Translations under genes and position numbers: made by a program
Assembly: GCA_921293015.1 (NCBI GenBank)
Contig: OV121088.1
Coordinates: 36,394,836-36,458,835 of the forward strand
Direction of reading: 5' to 3'
Length of the DNA stretch: 64,000 nt
Origin: Phorcus lineatus
Taxonomy: Eukaryota; Mollusca; Gastropoda; Trochida; Trochidae
Notes under the pieces: model-generated
What the model was told of the DNA's origin: nothing
Database searches by the model: none
The model's input: the letters and a program-made list of their open reading frames with translations, nothing else
Shown: piece by piece, positions 48,364 to 59,690 of the stretch
Position numbering within the stretch: the first letter of the stretch is position 1
Layout: each line of letters opens with the position of its first letter

Positions 48364-48484
48364 ATTTACTGAACAGAGGTCTTCAAACAGCGTTTTAGTT
48401 TTCATTTCAATGTTTAACTTGCATCTGTGGTCTTTATATTGAACTTTGAAAGTCAGTGTCAAGTTTCTTTTTTTGAAGAGTTTA

Positions 48485-49045
48485 TTAACAATGTCTTGTA
48501 GTTTTGTAGCAAGGCTTTTCATGCTCGTTGTGTCCATAAATGACTTATTTCTCATTCTTATTTTATTTTACCGACTGTCCGCACTCATATATCTCCATAG
48601 TTGTAAACTCTGAACCTACCAAAATTTTACCCTTTGCAACATGTTTCAACTGGGTTATGTTATAATCATGTACTAACAACATACTTGCAAAATGGAAATG
48701 TCCCCCTGAATTTTGTTTCCACAAAAAATACCCCAATAGAACTGTCCTTTTAACTAACTGAAACAATTTTACCAAGTAGTCACCAACTTAAAACTTAAAT
48801 TTTTTCATTGACCTCTGAACATAATATAATTTTCTAAAATAACTCCAAAGTTTAAAGCTTTTGTTTGCGCCATTAAGATTCTTAAAGGTATCTCTTAAAT
48901 CACCAAGTTAAAAACATTATCAATGGTGGCATAATAGAAAGTAACCAATCTTGTCAATTTAAAAACAAAAAAGCAAACCTCCAAATAGAAAAGAGTCTTT
49001 CATTCCCAAATGACTGCTATTAAAGATAAAAAATCTTTTCCTGTC
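48485..49045. other. Non-coding stretch, nothing recognised
   Basis: AT-rich sequence between the Tc1 element and the repeat at 49046. Confidence 0.5.
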
Positions 49046-49551
49046 AGATACGATCGCCATCCCTATAATCTGGCTTTAAGTTTGAAGTTGATTAAAAAGA
49101 GAGCTTTAGTTTGACAAGTTAAGTATAGACAAGACACAAATCTCGTCTCCTGTAGGTGGAGCTGTTACAACTGGTTTCTCTCTCCAGTTCTCTCTCCATC
49201 TGTCAATCTCTCCAGAGTTATCTCTCCAGCTAGGTTTCTCCCCATTTCTCTTCACATAGCTTATGCTGCAGTCAATACAAATCCTCATCGAAAGGAAAAC
49301 TCCTGATATTTCATTTGGCTTAAAAACTCTGTTTTAGTTGCCGTATTGTGACAGGAGATGTAATTAGGTGAGACATTTTAATCAATATTACAAAAACAGA
49401 TTTAAAGCATGTCGTGTGTACTGACTTTGATGTGCAGCTTCGCTATTCATGAAATGATTTCTGAACCAAATTGACAGTTTCCAAGCTGTAGAGAATAACA
49501 CAAGACACTTAAAATTTATTACACAAATTGTTTTGACGACTTTGTAATTTG
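49046..49551 (-). repeat. Minisatellite-bearing dispersed repeat, copy 1
   Basis: Read on the minus strand it begins CAAATTACAAAGTC, AAAACAATTTGTGTAATAA. It continues through AACTGTCAATTTGGTTCAGA, GATTGATTAAAATGTC and TGTCACAATACGGCAAC to a short purine array of GGAGAGA(N)-type units (about 49160-49250). It ends in ACTTGTCAAAC..TTTTAATCAACTTCAAAC. The same order of blocks occurs at 58916 and, as far as the window goes, at 63181. There are no terminal inverted repeats, box A/B or coding frame. Confidence 0.6.
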
Positions 49552-51704
49552 ATAATAATGTAATTGATGTTATTCATTCACAGAGTTTTAAGCAGATAGT
49601 GTTTCGTGAAAGTGCATATACACAAGCTAGTAAGTGAAAGTTACTAAATCTGGAGATCTGAACAAAAAAGGTCAAATTGATTGAAAACTGTGTCTAAGCA
49701 AAGAGTTTGCAAAATACTAGCTGTTATAATTTAGTAATTTTAGAAATTTTAAACAGCAAATGTCTTGAATTTCCAAGGCAAATTAAAATCTAATATTCTA
49801 AACAATTTTGAACACATTAATAACATGTAAATTGATATGCATTCTCAAGTCAGGATAAACATATATCATGGATAGAAATAATTTTAGAAAAAGAAGGAAA
49901 ATAAGATGTGAAATCATTAAAAATATTTCCGTAAACATCTTTTCTACAGAAAATAAGTTTGCCTCTTGACCATTGACAACTAAAGTTTTTATTATAATTT
50001 ACCATATTTCATATCCTGACCACAACACATCAAAATTTGGTAAAACATATTGTTGATCAACATGTTTTCCTCTTGCATGACACTTCTATAAAGTCATATT
50101 TAATTGCCCCAGCTAATCTAAATTAGCTTTTTTCTCCTTGACAATTTTTATTTTTAGAATCCCTGAGATACATTCAGGGAATTTTATATATACACTTACT
50201 TGAAATCAGAACAAAAGGGTTTAAGATTTTATGAGTGATTTTAACCATAGGGATAATGCAGCCAAGCACTGCAACATTCCTTGATCAAAACAGGAACCAG
50301 AAGTGTAACAAAATGATTTTTCATAAATTTCAATACTCTTTTTGCTTAATCATTTTAATCATCTTTATCTTTATCCCATATCCTATGAATAAGAACTGAT
50401 ATTTCAAGAGTATAAAGTGAGAGTGATTTCATAAGAACTAGCCATATGGATGATTATTTCAGGACGATCTATACATCCAAAGTCATAATTATATTCTTGA
50501 AATGTCAAAGGGGCAGTTGCATAACTTTTTGAATAAATAAAGAGATCTCATGAGAACCAAAATAAATGCTTCCAATCGCAAGAATATATTTTTTTTAATC
50601 AAAATAAGCAATTTTTTATAAACATTTTCATGATCATTTAAGCTTTGCAAATCCATTAAAGCCTCAGACAAAAATAGCCACCCTTGATAACTGATTATTT
50701 CCTCTGCATCTACAGATGATCAGGTTTAGATGAGATATTTGACCCTCTGAAGATAATTAATACATTTGTCATAAACCTATATTTATTTGGAAAAATTTAA
50801 AGAAGTAAATGTCTCAAAAAAAGTGAAAAACGTCTTAGGATTCCAGTTCTCAATAGGTAAACCAAGAGAAACATTCATGCAACATACACATCAACCAAAT
50901 TCTTCTATTCAAATGATCTCCAAAAAAGGAAGGAATGCATTTCCAAAACTTCTCTACAGTTCACTTCAAGAGCATATCTTGACCAGTCTGCGCCTCTAAA
51001 TTGTTGCATCTAGATCAAGCGGTAATTGACTTTGGCTAAAAGAGCAAGCCCATCCACTTTGCAATGAATTGAGTCGAGATGAAAGGGAGAAAATCCAACA
51101 GGTTACCTTGTGTGCAATATCTTTTGAAGTTTGAAACTCGTCCACTTAATAAATCAATAACGTCTGGTACATGGCAGAAAGGTAGATTGAAACTCCTTCT
51201 ATAGCACACAGCCCAACTAAAAGGTAGTCTGTCTTTCTTTCTTCAGCACGTAGCATTTCATGATGGGAACAGAAGCAGAGGAGAATGAATGATGGCCATA
51301 TAAATCTTGACAATGTTGGCTATGGATATGCATTTGGTGTCTGTATGTTTTTAAACAGGTACAAATATTTTGAAGAAGCAGACAGAGTTGTCTATATCCC
51401 CCACAATCTGAAAAATGTTTTTTGAACTTTCATTTGGTGGGAGATAAGGAATGTTCTGAAAAATGGTTTGTTTTTCTTCATAGAATAACCTTTTAAATAA
51501 AGAATATTAGAATTATATTTCTTTAGAGTCTCTTGTTCTTCTTAAATACCTCATAGAAATTACAAGTAGAATTTCAAATCTTAATTCAAAAGAAATGGAA
51601 AAAGTAACAAACAATGAAATATACCTGGAGCTATGATATTTTCAAGACCCCTGTTAATCATGCAAGGAGAGACTATCATAGTCAACAGCAATATTTACAC
51701 ACAA
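49552..51704. other. Non-coding stretch, nothing recognised
   Basis: AT-rich sequence. Short frames are unconvincing and no repeat family was recognised. Confidence 0.5.
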
Positions 51705-51809
51705 GGGTCTGTATTTTCTAAGCTCTCTTGATGCTAAGATAATCGTAAGTTTAATACATTATCATTGACTTTTGACTAAGCGCTATGGGAGCTTAAAAAA
51801 TATAGATCC
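51705..51809. mobile_element. Palindromic MITE, complete
   Basis: The left arm GGGTCTGTATTTTCTAAGCT and the reverse complement of the right arm (GGATCTATATTTTTTAAGCT) match over about 35 bases, including a CTAAG block. A half copy lies at 45065. No target duplication is clear. Confidence 0.55.
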
Positions 51810-52462
51810 TCTGTGTTGTACTTCAGAATCAAATATAACAAATCAAAAGAAGGACATATCTGTTCAAGGTATGATGAAAACAGATTTAAACCAAGACAAT
51901 TCGAACCAACTGTGATAAGACTACAGTAAATAACAGTATTTCATTCAGAGGTGCCAGATGTTTAAAATAAAGTTGATTTGTATATCAGTTACAGGACAAT
52001 AGTCAATATGCAGATCACTCAATAACTCTAGTGAAGAGAATCTCAAAAAGTCTTGGACACAGGAACAAGATCTGCATGATAAAGACGTTGACTGGAAGAA
52101 AAGTCTAGAAAATTTGCAGAAGGAGAACACTGTCTACAAAGTAGTCTCAATAGTGTATATTAATCTGTTCTTTCTTGTCTAGCAACATCCAAATAGAGAT
52201 GAACAAGACAAATCTGAATTGTAAATTGAGAAAACAGATAAGGATAATTTGAGGAAGAAATGTAAATTGGTTTTGGTGTAAGCTTCCTGTAACTGAGACT
52301 GGAGATGTGTTTGGTTGTAAGCAAGAAAGACAGTGTGTGTTGAAACAGACAGATTTTGTTGACATGGAGATTGAATATATTGGTTGTCTTATGCTTTATT
52401 AGAATATATAGGTGAAGGACAGCAATCTCAACAAGATCTATTTTACTTTAAATGATATGATT

Positions 52463-52463
<1 letters not shown>
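51810..52463. other. Non-coding stretch, nothing recognised
   Basis: No supported feature. Confidence 0.5.

Positions 52464-52501
<38 letters not shown>
52464..52501. repeat. TA dinucleotide microsatellite
   Basis: An uninterrupted run of about 17 TA units. Confidence 0.95.
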
Positions 52502-52502
<1 letters not shown>

Positions 52503-52655
52503 AAGATATGATTTATGTTTTTTGTTGTTTTTAGATGCATAATATTTGACGAAACCAGCTTATCACACGTCTGTTTAATGTCAAATAAAACTTTACTTAC
52601 TCATCTACATTTTGGTTTTGGATTGATAGTTTGTTAAAGGTTTTCTCATTTTTTT

Positions 52656-52825
52656 AAACCATACTATAGAAATTGTGATAACTTGTGATTGATACAATAT
52701 GTAACCAATGGCCATGGCATATCATAATAATATCTTCATAGGTGTAAAAGATTATAATTTATTTAACCATATTTATTGAAATCTTGATAACTTGTGATTC
52801 ATACAATATGTAACCAATGGCTTAT
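52656..52825. repeat. Duplicated ~60-base segment
   Basis: AACCATA..T..GAAATNNTGATAA followed by CTTGTGATTNATACAATATG and TAACCAATGGC occurs from 52656 and again from 52766, with a few differences. Confidence 0.7.
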
Positions 52826-55800
52826 GAATACAATTTCTGTATACATGGAGAAGATAAAATGTTTAAAATGCTTGGAGCAGAAAGTGGTAAATAGTTAGAT
52901 GTAAAGTATGACACAAGGTTAATCTGTAATGATTTCCCGTTTGTGCACATCCTGTCTTTTACATGCTGAGACCTTTGAACTATGAACTATCTAAAGATAG
53001 TCAACCAAAAGCTGCGCTTCGGCAATATCAAGATTGCACCGCCTTGTTCCGAGGTTTCTATCTGCGTTCTTTTCGGTGGATCACTGCAGAACTCCTATGG
53101 GTTTTAAATACACTGTGTTTTGAAACATTCACCAAGCCTATATTTAGACTGGAAGACTGAAATGATTTGACACTTTTCTTTACTATTGAATACTGATACA
53201 CCTCTATCAAGGACTTCTGTCTCAGAATGCACAGAAGTGCTTCATACATTATCCATTTCTACTGAATTACCTTTTTGCATGCAGATAAGATTGTTTTAGA
53301 AGATCAGACCCTTTGAAGTCATGAATGAACATGTTATAGACGGAGCCGAAGATACATAAATTTACAGCTTATATTGATGAAATGAATGATTCAAGATGGA
53401 AACACATTTCAAATCTTGGACAAAACCCTTTCAATTTAATATGAAGTGGTGAAAAACGTACCATCATGGTTTTTGAGCACCAAGAGAGAACGCAAGGAAT
53501 TAAACCTTTCAAAATTGCATGTTACGCCATAAGTAAGGGATGGATTTTCCATTCAATTCTCTTTTCAACTGAAAAGGTCATGAAAAAATCCCTGAATGTT
53601 TTTTATCATAAAGGACACCAAGCTGTGCTGCAGAATGTAATTATCTTTTTCCATGTGTAGTTTTAAATGAAAAATAATAGATAAAAACTAGCAGAGACAG
53701 GGAGGGGAGGCAACTCTGTATTGGAAAATGATTCAGGAGCTAAATGTCTGCCATTAGAAAGCCAAATGTGCCTGAGATTGCAGGCCTGTGTTGTTATAAA
53801 TATCAGAGCTGGGTTTATTACATAGTTTACTGGAGGAGTTGGGTCAGATTGATGGATAATACTGGGAGACAAAACTCTTCATCTGCAGAAATAAATATAC
53901 ATTTGGTAAACTCTGCAGTTGCAGGGATAAATATACACTCTCAGATAATACCAGCTTTCAGTTTCGAGTGACATTTAAGATTTTTCAACATAGATTAAGT
54001 GGCTGATCTTGCAAATTCAAACTATCTCTGATCATTACTGAATATAAACTGTTATTCCCTTTCAAAGAATATATTTGCTAATCAACAATTCCACAGAAGA
54101 CCTTTATTTTTGTACATTGTGTTACATCCTATTCATATTGATTATCTTTGCGATATTTTATGAAAACTATGATAATATGAACTTTTATGAAACAGCTAAC
54201 AAGACCAAGAACAAAGGTGGGCATAGCTTACATAACCACAATAAAAGTTTGTTAATTATTGTAATATTTATATCTAAGATTTAGAAAAATTTGACGAATA
54301 CATATCCATAGCTCATAAACAGAAAATAAGTTTATTTCACTTTGCATTTTTTCCATTTAAAACAACCATCCAATGGTTGTCATCTTGTATAAAACAACAC
54401 GTGGGCTCAACGTGCCTGTAGTAAATTAATTCACATAGATTCAATCATCTATACCAGGCTCCAGTATGTTTGTGCCCACAGGAAATTAACTCTGTGTTAC
54501 TTCCACCTTCAACAATATTATCTTATAGAATTCATCAACCTCTTTTTTTATGTAAATTGAAACATATTGGACTCCGACACTTATTTCTACTGAAATGATA
54601 GAAGAGAGAAGAAATCTCCTGCTGGTTTTTCAGTTTTTATAGTACGTAGCATCCACTCAATCAACTTGTAACAGACAACCAAAAACTTCCGATTTTGATT
54701 TTAGTAACATTGTCAAACCTAAAGTTAAAACTTTAATTTGGAAACCTTCGTTGTTATCAGTTAAAACATATTATTGGAAATAAGGTTAGCAGAACTTTGA
54801 TTAAGGAATCCGTAAATTTCGTTTGAATTATAGATAGTTCTAGAGGGTTGTGAAAACGAAAATAACATCTGCATATTTCTTCAAAGCTAACTGGATGTTT
54901 GGATTCAAGAATTAGATTTAGTGTGACCTTACTACGGTAAGTGCTAGGCATTAACTGAAAGCTTTTTTGTCAATTGGCCTCTTTTTTGACATACATAGTT
55001 GCAAATTTCTTTTCTTTGATCTGTTAATGAACATTCTGAAAGTTTCCAAATCAATTTACTTTACAATTATCCATCCCAAATTCCTCAATCACTTCAAAGA
55101 AGGGTTGAATATCTTTTCTTAGAACCTTTCAAAGATTCTAAATCACAAATATCCTCATCCACTTCAGAAGAGATAAAAAAAATCTAAAATATCTGTTCCA
55201 AAGAAACATTGGTAGTTAGAAAATAACATGACAGATTATTTCTTGATTGAAAATTCAATACACTCACCACCTATTACAGCAGAAAAGAGGACAAACTTAA
55301 TTTCATATACTTACTTTTATTCAATTAATGATTGAACCTTTCTATAAAAGATTTTTGGAACAAAACTCAAATCAATGGGTATAGGAATTTAGAATTGAAA
55401 GGTAAACAAAAACAAGAAGAAAAAGGTGGCTATATAAACCCCTGGCACGTCTATCTAAAATATCAGGTAACCATTACAAACCTGTTACTGAATAAAAATA
55501 ACATAAAATGACAGGTGTTCAAAGATATATTCACAACCTTTGACCTTTTTCAAAATCCAACTCTTTTTGGAAATTTTGACAAAATCCTTGCTATGAACTT
55601 AAGTGTTTTTCAAAGGTCACAACATGTAAAATCAATTCTTTGAATTTTTCCACATTTTCTATAAGTACCATGACCTTTTAAACTATTTGAAGGTCACAAG
55701 GTTAATGAGTGCGTCAATGAATTACACAATCATATTACATTTGTCCAAAATTTTCTTTTTTTGAAATTTTGCAATAATCCTGGCTTTCACTCTGAACGTG

Positions 55801-56339
55801 CCCTTGCTTTGCTTTAAGTTGAATCAGTGACGATGTGTTCATGATTGTTATTAAGTATTCATAGCAGAAGAATTATTCATATGAATATTCTTTATGTTTC
55901 ACAGTTTCTTTCTTGAATAGATAACATCTGTATATTTTCCACTATGCTGTATTTGTCTTTTAGTCTGAATAAAACATCAGATGCTTCTAAAATACTGTAT
56001 ATATTTTCTACAAATTAGTTTAGAAATAAGATAATGTAAAACATAAATAAAATTGACTTGTAAAACGGTTACAGGCTGAATTGAATTAAATTGATTGTTA
56101 GAATCTAAGTTTTAGATTAAGATTGTGTCTTGTCGTTTCAAGGCTCTTGTCAAAATAGGTCCCTAAAGAAAGAAAAAAAATGGTGTAGATGTTGAAAATT
56201 TGTTAAATTCCATAGAAATTCATTCATGAAAAAGGGATGGTACGGTAGATAAACAAAATGAGTAAAATCGGTGTGTATTCTTATCTTACAGGAGAATATG
56301 CCATCATAAAAAGTAACTGATACCTATATCATGTTCATA
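52826..56339. other. Long non-coding stretch, nothing recognised
   Basis: AT-rich sequence with occasional more complex patches (52960-53110, 53690-53970). Open frames there lack ATG starts or motifs that would support a gene. Confidence 0.45.
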
Positions 56340-56345
56340 TACACC

Positions 56346-57946
56346 CGGGGATCGAAATTCCCTTCTTTTCAGTGCCAAAGGCACGGGTAAATTTCATAGG
56401 GCACGGATAAAATCGAACTGCAGTGCCTTGTAGGCACGTCAAAACAAATCGCTTAGAATCAGGAAGTTTAATTAGATTGTCAAAATCTTTGCTTTTAAAC
56501 CTTTCTGCAAGTGGTAAGAATGATTTTTCTGAGGCCATTTTACCTATTTCAATTGTTTATTTGACAAAATTTCAAACTTATTAATCTTTTTTAGTCGGAA
56601 TCAAAACAAATATATGTCAGAAATACGATCCCAAGTTCACGTTGTTACTGTACACCGGTGATTCTAGAATTAGTTACCGAGTAGTTTTTGTGCCTATAGG
56701 ATAGCCGAAGCTCGATGAACTACGTTTAAGTGAATGATAAGATATAACATTATCAATATGATAGACTAATAAAAATCGACAACATACCTCTCTAACTTCA
56801 AAAAATTTAATAATCACACAAATTGCTTAAAAATGAATGTTGCAGTCGCGATCATTATCTTACATGGGCTATAGAAAGGAAACACCGTTTGGAATATCAA
56901 TGCATTTTCTTAACGACAAATAACATTGAAATTATGCTCTCGGGTCCATGATAATCTTTTCGATTTTCTATATTCGAGTAATATATTAATAAATAATAGC
57001 ATCTATTTATGTTTCATTATTTGAATGAAATACGAGTAACTGCTAAACAGATTATGGTTTATTTAAACATTTAATATTGTATCGGTAATATGTTGCCATG
57101 AAAATGTTACGACCACGTGTGTCAACCTACTTGTAAAATTTACTTCTGCAGTTCGGAGTCGTATTTTCGTACATATTTTTACAAACACGATCTTATTTAT
57201 GATTTTAGGAAAAATATTTGTAAAGAAAACATTTTATCGATGCTTTGATAAGTTTCGGTTAAATGTACGTAAAGGAAACATGCTCATTCATTCATCAATG
57301 CACTGTCAACAAACCGCCGTTCATCAACACTTCGAAGTATTCTGGCAAGAAGTGCATTTGTAAATTACGTCTTCTCATCAATCCGTAAATAATTACAAAC
57401 GATCTGTAATTCTTAAATTTCAATGTGACGATCACAGAATTGGGATTTTTTAAATGAAGTGCTACTCAATTAATATTTTCAAATACACAAACACAAACTT
57501 CTCATGTTGATTATTGATATCCTGTTTAATAGACCTATATTATGAAATATGTTAGAAATAACTTTCTTGATTCTTATGGATGGTGAAAATAAACAAACTA
57601 GGAGAATACTCCAGAGCTGGCCTCTGCCAAAATGCAGGAAATGGTTTGTTTGTGACAGGGGAAACCATCTCCAATTTTGTAAGGTGTGTCTGCTGCACAT
57701 TTCCCCTATCTTAGGGAGCGATTAAATGCCTACCGGTAATTTAATCTTGATGCATTTTCTACAATTTCTGTACAAATTCTTTCTGTGCTGAATTTACAAC
57801 AAACTCAGTCAATCAATTTTGCATCTTCATTGTTTTGATCTTATGATCCTGATCTCTGCAGGCACACTCCCTTTGTTCAGGGCACACACAAATTTTACAT
57901 TGGGTGCCTTGAGACACATTTAGAAAAAATCTCATTTCTATCCCTG
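56346..57946. mobile_element. 1.6-kb DNA element with imperfect inverted ends
   Basis: The ends CGGGGATCGAAAT and (reverse complement) CAGGGATAGAAAT match, and inverted similarity continues inward through AAAGGCACGGGTAAATTTCA and CAAGGCACCCAATGTAAAAT. TACACC is found on both sides (56340-56345, 57947-57952) as a possible target duplication. The interior holds noticeably more CpG than its surroundings. A 67-codon ATG-led minus frame (56538 to 56335, starting MASEKSFLPLAERFKSKDFD) runs out through the left end and stops in flanking DNA. The superfamily is unresolved: hAT ends look similar, but hAT normally duplicates 8 bases. Confidence 0.5.
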
Positions 57947-57995
57947 TACACCTGTTCAATTTAAAACGCCAATTCAGCATGTGAAATATTTCTTA

Positions 57996-58565
57996 AAGGG
58001 GCACACAGTATGTTGATAGGATCAAATTTATCAGACTTCATAAATGGTGTTATTTGATTGACAAGTAGTGGTTGTTTAACTAACTCGTAGGTTTCACACC
58101 AATAGCCACAATGGTGTTGCATTTTCTTGCTGCAATAATAGCAATAATAGCTCTCATGATTTTAGTGAAATAATCTTGAATAAGGCGTTAAACCCCAACT
58201 CACCTCACCTTGTTTAAGAAAATAAACATCTCAATGCTTATCAGTTCACTGTGGTTTCGATTAACAGCTAAAAAGTCTTCATTTGGGATTGAAAACCATT
58301 GATTCAAACATAATTTTAAAAAATCTATTCATACCAGACACAACAACGAATATAGGTTGGTAATGATTGGTAGGAAATTAAGCTAATTAACATGTCAATG
58401 GGATGCAGTATTTATATGGCTGTTTGTCATTTACAATGGAAAAAAAAAAAATATCACAGTTTTGGCATTTAAAAAACAAAGATGCAACTTTAGAAAGGCG
58501 ATTTGAACTTCCGATCACTCAGGTCATATTATTATACAAAATTAGTGAAACATACTCGGTGTCAC
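57996..58565 (+). mobile_element. TA-flanked MITE, family 1, copy C, with nested insertion
   Basis: TA precedes the left end (57994-57995). The left end AAGGGGCACACAGTATG and a degraded right end near ACATACTCGGTGTCAC match copies A and B, as do CATAAATGGTGTTA, AAGTAGTGGTTGTT, ATGCTTATCAG and AGGCGATTTGAACTT. The 130-base retroposon at 58080 interrupts it. The right boundary is approximate. Confidence 0.65.
58080..58209 (+). mobile_element. Dispersed retroposon (CTCACCTCACC-tailed family), copy 3
   Basis: An 8-base target duplication TTGTTTAA (58072-58079 and 58210-58217) brackets 130 bases that end GGCGTTAAACCCCAACTCAC plus CTCACC. Compared with 32757 it is 5'-truncated. Duplication plus 5' truncation is the signature of target-primed reverse transcription. 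It lies inside MITE copy C and is therefore younger. Confidence 0.8.
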
Positions 58566-58600
58566 ATGATTTAATGTTCTTGATGTTTTATAAATAACAG

Positions 58601-58890
58601 TGTTATGATTTGAGGCAGCTGTCATTTTTCCCTCATTAACAAATATAAGATAATACCACCCTATGTTATGATTTGAGGCAGTTGTCATTTTTCCCTCTTT
58701 GACAAATATAAGATAATACCACCCTATGTTATGATTTAAAGCAGCTGTCATTTTTCCCTCATTTATAAATATAAGAAAATACCAACCTATGTTATGATTT
58801 AAAGCAGCTGTAATTTTCCCTCGTTGACAAATAAAAGTTAATACCACCCTATGTTATGATTTTCCCCTTATTGACAAATATAAGTTAATC
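58601..58890. repeat. 63-base minisatellite, about 4.6 units
   Basis: TGTTATGATTT starts occur at 58601, 58664, 58727, 58790 and 58852, exactly 63 bases apart except the last (62). As 63 is a multiple of three, the minus strand stays open as a repeating peptide. This does not indicate a gene. Confidence 0.9.
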
Positions 58891-58915
58891 ATGCCTTGTC
58901 CAATATAGTATGCTA

Positions 58916-59690
58916 AAATTTCAAATCTTTTAAAACAATTTGTGTAGTAATTAGAAAGTGTCTCATGCCATTCAGAGAGCCTTGGCAACTGTCAGTTTGG
59001 TTCAGAAATCACACTGAGAAATAAAAACTCTTTCATTGACATTGACAAACCTGCACGCATGAGATTGATTAAAGTGTCACACTTAATTACAGCTCATGTC
59101 ACAATACTGCAACAATAACAGAATTAGGGTTTGAAATTGAGCAAAATGAAATATCTTGATTTGTTTTCTTGCATGACATCTTGATATCAACTGCAGCAGT
59201 TGTATTGAGAGAAATTTGGAGATATGTGGTGGGATATTGAGAGAACTGGATAGATCTGTAGATATAAACTGGAGAAATAATATGGAGAAATGTGAAGCAA
59301 TCTGTTGAGATCATAATAAATCCAAAGACCTAATCTGGAGAGATCTTTAGTGATCTTAAAAGACCTGTAGAGACAGAGCTCTTTTCCATTGTGTTTTCTA
59401 TACTAATCATTATTGATTTCAACTAGTAATTACAACACTAGCAGGACCTTTTTCCTTTTTTTGTTAAATGCTTGTTAGACAGCTAAGTGTTTTGGTTTTT
59501 TTCTTCTATTGGTCAGTTGAACTTTCAAATGTCCTACAGGTCAATTTGGATTATCAATCTGACATCTCCGGCAAATAGACCAATTTCTGCAAGCCCGGTG
59601 TCAACTTTACATAACTTGTCAAACAGTTCCAATTTTAATCAACTTCAAACCTACTAGAAGCCAGAAGATAAGGATTGCAACTACAGAAAA
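58916..59690 (+). repeat. Minisatellite-bearing dispersed repeat, copy 2
   Basis: The order is CAAATCTTTTAAAACAATTTG, AACTGTCAGTTTGGTTCAGA, GATTGATTAAAGTGTC and TGTCACAATACTGCAAC. A purine-rich GGAGA(A/T)AT-type array (about 59212-59378) follows, then a longer unique part and the distal block ACTTGTCAAAC..TTTTAATCAACTTCAAAC (about 59617-59652). This is the most complete of the three copies. Confidence 0.6.

Larger units (their letters stand above)
46965..48482 (+). mobile_element. Nearly intact Tc1-family transposon
   Basis: The 1518-base element has perfect 26-base terminal inverted repeats beginning AACTCTTCAAAAAAAG, with TA duplications at 46963-46964 and 48483-48484. It carries a TATA box, one transposase gene and a poly(A) signal. 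Identical termini and a transposase frame broken only once point to a recent insertion. It lies in an AT-rich, TA-repeat tract, a typical Tc1 target. Confidence 0.92.

Noticed and set aside
58542-58847. Minus-strand repeat protein (repeating NHNIGWYYLIF)
   Set aside because: It follows from the 63-base minisatellite, whose unit length is a multiple of three.
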